NCBI GenBank assembly: GCA_965262875.1
Contig: OZ253569.1
Span: 3,100,001 to 3,164,000, forward strand
Direction: 5' to 3'
Source: JBALVT01 sp965262875
Lineage (GTDB): Bacteria > Pseudomonadota > Gammaproteobacteria > Pseudomonadales > Halieaceae
DNA: 64,000 nucleotides
Shown here: piece after piece, positions 8,531 through 16,359 of the stretch
Numbering within the stretch: the stretch's first letter is position 1
Layout: each line of letters opens with the position of its first letter
Notes under the pieces: model-generated
Told to the model about the DNA's origin: nothing
The model's database searches: none
Seen by the model: only the letters and a program-made list of their open reading frames with translations
Translations under genes and position numbers: made by a program

Positions 8531-10138
8531 ATGCAATCGGCGATAAAAAAGCAACAAAAACAAGGGTGTTACGAGAACTTATCCGTCGCTGAATTACTTG
8601 TTGCCCTCGCCGTAAAAGACCAGATTCTCGAAGAAAAAAACGAGGTTCACCAGAAACACCTCGGCGACAAAAACCACATCATCCTTGAACAGGGTAAACG
8701 CATTGACCTGCTCGAGGAATACTTGCGCCTGGCCACGGTACAGAAATTCGGAGCCAGTAGTGAGAAACTGGCGTTTCAGTCTGATTTGTTCGATGAGGCT
8801 GAAATCGAAGTCGCCCTGAGTGAGCTCGAAGAGCAACTGCCTGAAGAAGACCGGGTTCGGCCTCGAAAGAAAAAAAGAAAGCGCGGGTTTAGCGACAAGC
8901 TGCAACGGGTGCAGATACACCTCACACTTTCAGATGAGGAAAAGGATGGGGCCACCAAAACATTCTTCACCAAGGTCAAGGAGGAGCTGGAGTTTATTCC
9001 CGCCCAGGTCAAGGTGTTGGAATACTGGCAGGAGAAGGCGGTATTCAATATTGACGGTGAAGATGTCATTGTCGCCGCACAGCGCCCCGCTCATCCGCTG
9101 GGGAAATGCTTTGCCAGTCCTGCATTGCTGGCCTACATCATTGCCTCCAAATACGCCGATGGACTGCCGCTATACCGCCTGGAGGGGATGCTCAAGCGTT
9201 ACGGCGGTGATATCAGCCGCTCCAACATGGCCCACTGGATTGTACGGCTTCAGGATGTATTCCAGCCCTTGATCAACTTGATCCGGGAGGTTCAGCTTGA
9301 GGGGAATTACCTGCAGGCGGATGAGACGCGCATACAAGTGTTGAAGGAAACGGGCAAAACGGCCCAATCGGATAAATGGATGTGGGTGATACGCGGTGGC
9401 CCACCGGATAAACAATCAGTGCTGTTCGAATACGACCCCTCACGTGCTGGCGCGGTGGCGGAGCGCCTGCTGGATGGCTTTGGTGGTGTGTTGCAGGCCG
9501 ACGGCTATTCCGGTTACAGCAAGGTGTGCCGGATAGCGGGCATTACCCGAATTGGATGCTTTGACCATGCCCGGCGCAAGTTCGTTGAAGCCAGCCGGGC
9601 GGCGGAAACCAGGAGCACCCAAAAGAAAGTGGGGCAACCCACCAAGGCTGACGTTGCACTCAGTAAAATACGAAGGCTGTATGCGATAGAGAAATCGATC
9701 AAGGATCTGGAGCACGACAAGAAAAAACAGGCAAGGCAGTCACTCAGCGTGCCGATTCTCGAGGACCTGAAGCCATGGCTGGAGAAGAACGTCAGCCGGG
9801 TGCCCAAAGATAGCCTGACCCACAAGGCCATAACGTACACACTGAACCAATGGGAATACCTGATTGGCTATTGCGAGGACGGCCAGTTGAATATCAGCAA
9901 TGCGCTGGCTGAGAATGCGATCAGGCCCTTTGCGGTTGGTCGGCGCGCCTGGCTATTCGCAGATACCTCCCGCGGGGCCCGAGCCAGTGCGACCTGTTAT
10001 AGTTTAGTGGAATCGGCAAAGGCGAACGGCCTGGAACCTTATGCTTACCTCCAGCATGTGCTGGCGCACATTGCGGCGGCAGATACGGTGGAGAAGCTTG
10101 AAGCATTACTGCCCTGGAACATGGAAATCGAAGAGTAA
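8531..10138 (+). CDS. tnpC: IS66 transposase TnpC (copy 2)
   Basis: About 535 residues from ATG 8531 (MQSAIKKQQKQ). An in-frame ATG at 8480 inside the end of tnpB is also possible; neither has a strong ribosome site. Layout: N-terminal coiled coil, a basic stretch PRKKKRKRGFSDK, then the DDE domain with QADETRIQVL, LQADGYSGYSKV and NALAENAIRPF. Differs by a few residues from copies 1 and 3. Intact, so it could act in trans on the other IS66 copies. Confidence 0.88.
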   Translation: MQSAIKKQQKQGCYENLSVAELLVALAVKDQILEEKNEVHQKHLGDKNHIILEQGKRIDLLEEYLRLATVQKFGASSEKLAFQSDLFDEAEIEVALSELEEQLPEEDRVRPRKKKRKRGFSDKLQRVQIHLTLSDEEKDGATKTFFTKVKEELEFIPAQVKVLEYWQEKAVFNIDGEDVIVAAQRPAHPLGKCFASPALLAYIIASKYADGLPLYRLEGMLKRYGGDISRSNMAHWIVRLQDVFQPLINLIREVQLEGNYLQADETRIQVLKETGKTAQSDKWMWVIRGGPPDKQSVLFEYDPSRAGAVAERLLDGFGGVLQADGYSGYSKVCRIAGITRIGCFDHARRKFVEASRAAETRSTQKKVGQPTKADVALSKIRRLYAIEKSIKDLEHDKKKQARQSLSVPILEDLKPWLEKNVSRVPKDSLTHKAITYTLNQWEYLIGYCEDGQLNISNALAENAIRPFAVGRRAWLFADTSRGARASATCYSLVESAKANGLEPYAYLQHVLAHIAAADTVEKLEALLPWNMEIEE

Positions 10139-11297
10139 CGGCGAAGTAAAGCGATCTACTGTCTAGCGGCTCGCAGACAAAATCAATAGGGTCGATTTAA
10201 GTGCGCTTACCTTTGTTCGGTTTACGACCATCGTGAGCAACGCACATGGCGACACCTTGATACGATGCAGTTCAAGACGCAGTTAGTTGCTCAGGTTCCG
10301 CGTATTCATTGTAAAGCGCATGGAATCAAAAGCCTGAAAGTACCGTGGGCAGATACGCAGGCACGCTTTACGCATTTATTTGAGCGTTTCGCTATTGATG
10401 TGCTGTCGGCTGCCAGCAACAAGACACAGGCCGCAAAACTACTTGGTCTGTCGTGGGATGAGGTGCATCATATTCAATCCCGAGCAGTGAAAAGAGGGAT
10501 GGACAGACGCTCTGTTGAGGAAGTGAAACACCTTGGCATCGATGAAAAAAGTTTTCGCAAGGGGCAATCCTATGCCAGCCTGCTGTACGATTTGAATGCG
10601 TCCAGAGTGCTTGAGGTCGTGGCAGATAGAACGACGGAATCGGCAACCGCATTGCTGTCCACGCTTCCAGAACAGCAGCGTAATGAAGTAGCTGCTGTTG
10701 CCGTGGATATGTGGGTTCCATTTATGACGGCAGTTGAGGCGACTTTACCGAACGCCGCTATTGTTCACGACAAGTTTCATATCGTCAGTTATCTTACAAA
10801 AATGGTTGACCAAGTCAGGCGCAAAGAAAATAAAACATTAAGAGCCGCCGGTATCAATGACCTGGTCGGGTCTCGCTATACCTGGTTACGCAATCCCGAC
10901 AACTGGAGTGAAAAAGATGAAGCCACTTTTTATGGCCTTCAATCAAAGGGGTTGAAGGTTGCCCGAGCCTGGGCAATCAAAGAGACGCTGCTTGACCTGT
11001 GGACTTACAGCTACGATAAACCAGCCCGGGCGTTCTTTAAGAAAGGGTACTGGTGAGCGACACATTCACGTCTAAAGCCGGTCATATCAGTCGCCAAGAT
11101 GCTAAAGAAACATCTCGACAACATAATGACTTACTTGAAACATCGCATCACCAATGCGACCGCAGAAGGATTTAATTCAAAGATTCAGACAATAAAATCG
11201 GCTGCCCGAGGATTTAGAAACTTCGAAAACTATCGAGTTTCAATTCTGTTCCACTGTGGAAAACTCAACCTCTACCCACAGGATTCCCAGTAGAACC

Positions 11298-11789
11298 ACT
11301 TTTTTCATCGATGCCAAGGTGTTTCACTTCCTCAACAGAGCGTCTGTCCATCCCTCTTTTCACTGCTCGGGATTGAATATGATGCATCTCATCCCACGAC
11401 AGACCAAGTAGTTTTGCGGCCTGTGTCTTGTTGCTGGCAGCCGACAGCACATCAATAGCGAAACGCTCAAATAAATGCGTAAAGCGTGCCTGCGTATCTG
11501 CCCACGGTACTTTCAGGCTTTTGATTCCATGCGCTTTACAATGAATACGCGGAACCTGAGCAACTAACTGCGTCTTGAACTGCATCGTATCAAGGTGTCG
11601 CCATGTGCGTTGCTCACGATGGTCGTAAACCGAACAAAGGGCATGGCAGACACTACACGCGCCTTTCGTTCCCTTTGGCCAATCTATCTGGATGGTAATT
11701 GATTTGTCGGTCAGATCCGGGGTAATAGCCGTGATTTTCCATGGGTCGCCAAGCCCCAAAAGTTGAGTAAACAACGCGGTATCTTTCAT
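11298..11789 (-). pseudogene. ISL3 type 1 transposase N-terminal fragment (copy B)
   Basis: Residues 1 to about 164 of the 410-residue transposase: zinc-ribbon (CSVCHALCSVYDH) and HTH (AAKLLGLSWDEMHHIQ), ending at GIDEKS. The next codons come from the end of ISL3-A, so the ORF closes nearby at 11265. It has no catalytic triad. Confidence 0.85.
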
Positions 11790-11872
11790 TTGAATATCTC
11801 CATAAAAAAAGACTCTTGTACCACATTCTTGACCATTGTTTGGCTTTTACCCATAGGAAACTCGGAAGAACC
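11298..11872 (-). mobile_element. ISL3 type 1, copy B (truncated, inverted relative to A)
   Basis: The 5' end of a type 1 ISL3 in the opposite orientation to A. Its outer end (GGTTCTTCCGAG on the minus strand) is at 11872, beside the duplication TGTTTTTG. Its 3' portion is missing: the sequence breaks at the DEKS codons, where ISL3-A's right end abuts. The arrangement suggests an intramolecular transposition or a deletion at nested copies. Confidence 0.85.
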
Positions 11873-11904
11873 TGTTTTTGTTGCTTTTTTATCGCCGATT
11901 GCAT
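11873..11904 (-). pseudogene. tnpC: First codons of IS66 copy 1 tnpC
   Basis: ATG at 11904 followed by codons for QSAIKKQQK, ending at the ISL3 duplication TGTTTTTG. This is the missing 5' end of the gene at 4542-6125. Deleting 6126-11880 would restore the complete tnpC. Confidence 0.8.
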
Positions 11905-11938
11905 GGCGTAATTATAACATTCATGGCGACAAAATGCC

Positions 11939-12307
11939 TTAAAATACAGACTCATAATGCAGTTTTTTGTGGCCTGTCATCAGGGAGATATCGTAGCCGT
12001 CCAGCAACCAATTGATCTGCTGGCCGGTGAGGGAAATCACGTCGTCGTCAGGGTGCGGCCACCGGAACTTCTCTTCCGCCAGTGATTTGTAGTACAACAC
12101 AAACCCATTGTCCTCCCAGTACAAACATTTTATTTTGTTGCGCTGGCGATTAGTGAAGGCATAGAGGGCACCCTCAAAGGGGTTACGACCCAGTTCTCGC
12201 TCCACAATGGCGCTAAGGCCATTGACCGATTTTCTAAAATCTACGGAGTCCCGGTACAGATAAATCTGTGGCATGTCATTGGCCGGGCGGAAGTAGCGCG
12301 CCGTCAC
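11939..12307 (-). CDS. tnpB: IS66 accessory protein TnpB (copy 1)
   Basis: Intact 122-residue TnpB (IS66 Orf2 family), GTG start overlapping the tnpA stop. It has the YRDSVDFRKSVNGL and YWEDNGFVLYYKSL segments typical of the family. Part of the broken IS66 copy 1, but still readable. Confidence 0.88.
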   Translation of the reverse strand: MTARYFRPANDMPQIYLYRDSVDFRKSVNGLSAIVERELGRNPFEGALYAFTNRQRNKIKCLYWEDNGFVLYYKSLAEEKFRWPHPDDDVISLTGQQINWLLDGYDISLMTGHKKLHYESVF

Positions 12308-12624
12308 AATTGATCCAGTAACTGCCGCACCACCAGCAGGTTTTCGGCACAGATATCTCGCACAATGAATCCGTTGGGCAGTGACAAGGTTAGCCCCCGA
12401 TCGGCGTCAGGTCTGACACTCACTGCGGCAAAGCCACCTTGGTCTTGTTTTATAGAAGACACACGGATGGTATCGTCAAACTTCCGACGCCAGTACACAA
12501 AGCGATGGTAAGTCAGGTGATTGTGTTTGCAAAACCGGGTCTGAGACAAGCCCGACAGTTTCCAGGTTTGTATTTGCTGCTTCCAGTCAATACCTTGTGG
12601 CTGGGGCTGAGTGATATCGTTCAT
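12304..12624 (-). CDS. tnpA: IS66 accessory protein TnpA (copy 1)
   Basis: 106-residue OrfA-type DNA-binding protein, nearly identical to the other copies (Asp for Gly in IVRDICAE). ATG after CAGGAG. First gene of IS66 copy 1; the terminal inverted repeat follows about 80 bases upstream. Confidence 0.87.
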   Translation of the reverse strand: MNDITQPQPQGIDWKQQIQTWKLSGLSQTRFCKHNHLTYHRFVYWRRKFDDTIRVSSIKQDQGGFAAVSVRPDADRGLTLSLPNGFIVRDICAENLLVVRQLLDQL

Positions 12625-12705
12625 GATTTGCTCCTGTGTGGTTATCAGGAGAAAGTCTGGCGGGAACTCTTACAAAAAAATAGGTGCTGATTTAGGGGCG
12701 CTTAC

Positions 12706-12793
12706 GTTGAAACAATTGTGGGGGCTCAAAGAAGCCTGGCAGCAACGGCGCCAAACGCTGCATCGCTGGGTTCACTTGACGACTGTAGGTTAC
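12706..12793 (+). mobile_element. IS4 internal fragment
   Basis: 88 bases identical to the IS4 transposase gene around LKQLWGLKEAWQQRRQTLHR, up to VGYG. It is cut on the left by IS66 copy 1 and on the right by the IS481-like element. The neighbouring sequences on the far sides of those elements are not IS4, so this is a leftover of rearrangement. Confidence 0.85.
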
Positions 12794-12798
12794 GAGTC

Positions 12799-14193
12799 TT
12801 TTCCAATATGAAATGAGCCTGAAACCCGGGAATGTGGCGGAAGTTGATTCCAACATAAAATGAGCCTGAAATAGTCCTTGTAGTCGTTCATGATCAGCGG
12901 ATGAAAACGATCATGAGCTTAGAACATCTGAATACCCTGGGTGCCATCAAACAGTTTCTCGACGGCACACAGGAAGTAGCCTTCAACGTGGCCACTGAGA
13001 AATCTGAACGCTATCGCTGGGTACAGAAGGCACTGGTGAAGCACCGATACTTACAGCTTGGCAAAACAGACCGGGGAACCGTCACCCGCTACCTGATAAA
13101 GGTAACCGGCTACTCCCTGGCCCAGACCAGGCGCCTGATACGCCAATACGTCAAAACAGGCACCGTCTCGGTGAAACCAGCTCGGCGTAATGGCTTCAAG
13201 CGCGCCTACACTGACGCCGATATACGCCTATTGGCGAGTATGGATGAGCGACATGGTCAGCCCAGCGGCGCGGTACTTAAAAAGCTCTGTGAGCGGGCTT
13301 ATCAGCGCTTTGGCCAAGCCGACTATCGACGCCTGGCGGGTATTTCGGTTTCTCACCTGTACAACCTGCGGGCCTCCAAGACCTACCAGAGGCAGCGCTG
13401 TGTCTTGACAAAGACACGACCTAAGGCCGCCTCTATTGGCCAGCGGCGCAAACCTTGCCCGAACGATCAACCAGGCTATATCCGCATTGACTCTGTCCAT
13501 CAAGGTGATCAGGACAAACGCAAAGGAATCTACCACGTCAATGCCGTGGATGAGGTGACACAGTTCCAGATCATCGTCACGCTGGAACGTATTAGCGAGG
13601 CGTTTATGCTGCCAGCCCTCAGGCAGATTCTGGCTGCCTTCCCCTTTAAAATACGGGGCTTTCACGCAGACAATGGCGGCGAATATATCAACTACACCGT
13701 TGCTGAGCTTCTGGACAAGTTGCACATTGAATTTACCAAATCACGGCCCCGGCACAGTAACGACAATGGTTTGGTTGAGAGTAAAAATGGCTCGGTCATT
13801 CGCAAACTCTATGGCTATACCCACATACCTCAGCAGTACGCCACGGATTTCACTGAACTCAATAGCCATCAAGTCTACCGATACGTCAATTTCCACCGGC
13901 CCTGCTATTTCCCCACCACCATTATTGATGAGAAGGGCAAGGAGCGGAAGAAATACCGCTACGACGACATGATGACACCCTATGAGAAATTCCGCTCCCT
14001 GGCCAAACCCAGCCAATATTTAAAGCCGGGAATCACCTTTAGAAATCTGGATGCATTCGCCAATGAAATGACGGACAATGAGGCCGCTGAACAACTAAAT
14101 TCAGCACGAGATCACTTATTTCAGCAACTCCATGAGCGACTCAAGATAAGGGCTTAATACACCCTCCCTTCAGGCTCATTTCATATTGGAAAA
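12799..14193 (+). mobile_element. IS481-like / ISNCY element (about 1.4 kb)
   Basis: Perfect 25-bp terminal inverted repeats beginning TTTTCCAATATGAAATGAGC, extendable by GAGT with one mismatch. A second partial copy of the end sequence lies just inside the left end (about 12843-12866), giving two subterminal sites. The flanks do not show a duplication: left is IS4, right is unrelated AT-rich DNA. Confidence 0.85.
12901..14157 (+). CDS. Transposase with integrase-type (rve) catalytic core
   Basis: 418 residues. An N-terminal helix-turn-helix region (TGYSLAQTRRLIRQYVK) is followed by a second DNA-binding part ending LAGISVSHLYNLRAS, then a retroviral-integrase-like core with YIRIDSVHQGD (Asp), GFHADNGGEYIN (Asp) and NDNGLVESKNGS (Glu). 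The closest assignment is IS481-like; some databases place such proteins in ISNCY. Intact. Confidence 0.85.
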   Translation: MKTIMSLEHLNTLGAIKQFLDGTQEVAFNVATEKSERYRWVQKALVKHRYLQLGKTDRGTVTRYLIKVTGYSLAQTRRLIRQYVKTGTVSVKPARRNGFKRAYTDADIRLLASMDERHGQPSGAVLKKLCERAYQRFGQADYRRLAGISVSHLYNLRASKTYQRQRCVLTKTRPKAASIGQRRKPCPNDQPGYIRIDSVHQGDQDKRKGIYHVNAVDEVTQFQIIVTLERISEAFMLPALRQILAAFPFKIRGFHADNGGEYINYTVAELLDKLHIEFTKSRPRHSNDNGLVESKNGSVIRKLYGYTHIPQQYATDFTELNSHQVYRYVNFHRPCYFPTTIIDEKGKERKKYRYDDMMTPYEKFRSLAKPSQYLKPGITFRNLDAFANEMTDNEAAEQLNSARDHLFQQLHERLKIRA

Positions 14194-14343
14194 TACTCAG
14201 CGTATTCTTTATTTTAAAGAAGTGATAAAGTATTTAAATCTTTCTCATAATCAGGTTTAACAGCATCAAAGTTCTCTTCCAATAGATAGGTATCAGAGTA
14301 ATAAGTTTTTCCACGAACATCTTTATCGATAACACCTCTTATA
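14194..14343 (-). pseudogene. Unrecognised C-terminal protein fragment
   Basis: AT-rich segment, unlike the ISs around it. Its minus strand reads in one frame through DKDVRGKTYYSDTYLLEEN to a stop after NTLSLL. The upstream part is cut off by IS4 copy 2. I do not recognise the protein. Together with the AAA ATPase and hsdS pieces nearby it may be a scrap of the older island. Confidence 0.4.
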
Positions 14344-14406
14344 CTAGAGTTTAGAGTCTGGGGAGGAAGATTATCGCGCAAAGTGTGCGAAAAAACTTGA
14401 CATAAA

Positions 14407-14467
14407 GCGGCAAAAAGTTTGCCGCGCCCTATACAGCTTTGCTTTTTAAAAGGTGTATAGGGCGCGG
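14407..14467 (+). promoter_or_regulatory. Overlapping hairpins in the IS4 leader
   Basis: Hairpin 1: GCGGCAAA-AAG-TTTGCCGC (14407-14425). Hairpin 2: 14-base arms CCGCGCCCTATACA / TGTATAGGGCGCGG (14422-14435 and 14454-14467). They share four bases and so exclude one another. They lie between the left end and the transposase start in every full IS4 copy here. In other ISs such leader hairpins block translation from read-through transcripts; that role is inferred here. Confidence 0.65.
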
Positions 14468-14507
14468 CCTTCAGAAAGAAATGAATCGATTTCTTCTGGA
14501 GGCCGCT

Positions 14508-15800
14508 ATGAACGCAACAGGATGTGCTCGCATCCCCCGCGAACTGTGCTATTGGATAACATTTTTAAGCAAAGCGCTACCCCCAAGATCCGTAGGCACA
14601 TTCATTGAACTATTGATCGGCGCTATGTTAACGCCCGCTGGCTTTGTCACCGAAACCTATTTGTTTCTAGACATGCAAAGGCACTGGACGACGTATTACA
14701 AATGGCTTGAAGCCGGAAAGTGGTCCTGGTTGAAGCTGGCAAGACAGTTCGTCTGTCTGGTTCTTAGTGCCAAGAATGATCCCGTTCTATATTTAGCGAT
14801 TGACGATACGGTGAGTCTACGAGCCTCGAAAAAAGCACCGGGCAGCCAGATACATCATCAGCACGGAAATAAGCCGAATTTAGCCGCCTATGTTCGTGGT
14901 CAATGCTGGGTTAGTTTAGCGGCTGTTTTCAGGCGCACACCGCTGGAGACGACGGCGATACCTCTATTGTTCCGACTGATACCCAGTGCAGGGAATACGG
15001 GCAAGCTGGTCGCAGCGACAGTGATCATGCGTGCTGTTTACCGCTTGTTTGAAGATAAAACGGTGAGGGTATTGGTCGATTGCTGGTATATGCGCAAACG
15101 ATTTATCAACGCGATGACAGCGTACGGTTTTACCGTGATTGGCCAGGCGAGAATCGATACGCGGCTTTACGACGAACCCCCCGAACGAAAACCGGGGCAA
15201 CGCGGGCGGCCACGCAAGTATGGCGAAAAACACACACCCAAGCGAATTGCCCACTTTAAAAAGACGGAAGCACTACTGCGGCTGTACGGAAAAGAACAAA
15301 AGGTGAGATACCGTAGTCGGCTCGCCAAGGCAAGGTTCCTTGACGGTCAGTTAGTCAGAGCCGTTTGGTGCGAGCTAGACAGGGGTAAAGGTCAGTGGAC
15401 CAAGACTCGATTATTTCTTTCAACCGATACGACTCTAACGAGCGAACAAGTGATTGAAGATTACGGACTGCGTTGGTCGATTGAGTCGATGTACTACCAG
15501 TTGAAACAATTGTGGGGGCTCAAAGAAGCCTGGCAGCAACGGCGCCAAACGCTGCATCGCTGGGTTCACTTGACGACTGTAGGTTACGGACTGCTTCATT
15601 TGTTGACGCTGGTATTGGGTGATAAAGCGGGCCCACTGGTGACGGATGCACCATGGCGCAAGCCGGATATTATTACAGCGGGAAGAATCAGGCTGGGTCT
15701 GACAAAACATTTTCGCCATGTTAACGTTCGAAGCTGGTGGAACGAAAGATGCAAAAAATTCCAAGCCCCTGGTGCGGTAGATTATATACAAGATGGGTAA
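14508..15800 (+). CDS. IS4-family transposase (copy 2)
   Basis: About 430 residues, intact, with the IS4 YREK signature in YGLRWSIESMYYQLK. Start taken at the ATG after GGAGG. Nearly identical to the proteins at 2379-3671 and 16524-17816, which indicates recent spread. Confidence 0.9.
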   Translation: MNATGCARIPRELCYWITFLSKALPPRSVGTFIELLIGAMLTPAGFVTETYLFLDMQRHWTTYYKWLEAGKWSWLKLARQFVCLVLSAKNDPVLYLAIDDTVSLRASKKAPGSQIHHQHGNKPNLAAYVRGQCWVSLAAVFRRTPLETTAIPLLFRLIPSAGNTGKLVAATVIMRAVYRLFEDKTVRVLVDCWYMRKRFINAMTAYGFTVIGQARIDTRLYDEPPERKPGQRGRPRKYGEKHTPKRIAHFKKTEALLRLYGKEQKVRYRSRLAKARFLDGQLVRAVWCELDRGKGQWTKTRLFLSTDTTLTSEQVIEDYGLRWSIESMYYQLKQLWGLKEAWQQRRQTLHRWVHLTTVGYGLLHLLTLVLGDKAGPLVTDAPWRKPDIITAGRIRLGLTKHFRHVNVRSWWNERCKKFQAPGAVDYIQDG

Positions 15801-16064
15801 CATTGCGTTGCAGCTTGTATTACACGCAGGTTTTGAGAGAACATTAAGGAAAAGGAGTCGGGATTGAAGCTTCCGACAACAGCTCTTTCGCTCTAAACTC
15901 TAGTATCATTAGAGAGGTGATCAATATCTATATCGATTGCCTCGCAACACCATTGCAAGCGCGCCGGATTGATTGTTATTTTTTTAGTGGCTTTCATAGG
16001 TTGTGTCTTTGTTTTTTAAGATGGCAACAAACTTTAGTTTTCCTGCATATCCCGTATGTTCATG

Positions 16065-16359
16065 TTATTGGATACCATATTTATTTTCTCGTTTTTTAAA
16101 TGCTTCAGTGCCACCTTCCAATATTTCACAAACATGCTCTCTTATTCCTTGCCCAAATAGAATAATCTCACTATCGGTTTTAACTTGTGTATTTTCCAAC
16201 CCCCCAGAAACGTATTGAAATTTAATATTCCCTATATTTTTTGAATCATCGCCATGCTGATTAGCAACAATCACTTCTTCGGCATCTGCATTTAAAACAA
16301 TATTAGCGTTGTGAGTTACTAAAATAATCTGCCTATCTTTTTTCTTTTTCTTTATATAG
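16065..16359 (-). pseudogene. C-terminal fragment of an AAA/SMC-like ATPase
   Basis: About 97 residues remain. RQIILVTHNANIVLNADAEE is the end of a P-loop ATPase domain, with the switch His in VTHNA. It is followed by QHGDD..., GGLENTQ and the terminal motif REHVCEILEGGTEAFKKREN. This ending is typical of large ATPases in phage or plasmid defence operons. The N-terminal part, including Walker A, is gone: IS4 copy 3 starts at 16360, and the longer ORF reading into it is an artefact. The remaining 15904-16064 is AT-rich without a gene. Confidence 0.7.

Larger units (their letters stand above)
6367..10210 (+). mobile_element. IS66-family element, copy 2 (inside ISL3-A)
   Basis: Complete ends GTAAGCGCCCCT (6367) and the inverse of GTAAGCGCACTT (10210), with perfect 8-bp duplication CTTTGTTC. 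It carries tnpA, tnpB and tnpC on the plus strand. A second type of ISL3 element (6947-8301) interrupts its tnpB. Confidence 0.93.
6209..11293 (+). pseudogene. ISL3 type 1 transposase, copy A, disrupted
   Basis: Starts MKDTALFTQLLG at 6209 and is split by IS66 copy 2 after the SVCHALC zinc-ribbon segment. The rest (10211-11293) retains GIDEKSFRKGQ and VAVDMWVPF but has a nonsense codon at 11054-11056, where the intact copy has Trp (FFKKWYWW becomes FFKKGYW-stop). The remaining C-terminal ORF runs 11099-11293. Both lesions make it non-functional. Confidence 0.88.
6126..11297 (+). mobile_element. ISL3-family element type 1, copy A (interrupted by IS66)
   Basis: Left end GGTTCTTCCGAG at 6126, right end (inverse of GGTTCTACTGGGAATCC) at 11297, identical in plan to the intact copy at 32190-33509. 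IS66 copy 2 is inserted at 6366/6367 with 8-bp duplication CTTTGTTC (6359-6366, 10211-10218). Its right end abuts the middle of a second, inverted ISL3 copy (11298-11872). The outer duplication TGTTTTTG is shared by the left end of A and the outer end of B. Confidence 0.9.
4470..12705 (-). mobile_element. IS66-family element, copy 1 (outer layer of a four-level nest)
   Basis: Ends GTAAGCGCACTTAAATCGAC (4470) and the inverse of GTAAGCGCCCCTAAATCAGC (12705). Gene order on the minus strand is tnpA-tnpB-tnpC. An ISL3 composite (6126-11872) is inserted near codon 11 of tnpC, with 8-bp duplication TGTTTTTG at 6118-6125 and 11873-11880. The outer flanks do not match each other as a duplication, and the right flank is IS4 sequence, so one side has been rearranged. 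Confidence 0.9.
14344..15903 (+). mobile_element. IS4-family element, copy 2 (complete, 1560 bp)
   Basis: Both CTAGAGTTTAGAG ends are present. The 9 bases on the left (CCTCTTATA) and right (TATCATTAG) differ, so there is no target duplication. This implies recombination with another IS4 copy after insertion. Confidence 0.93.
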
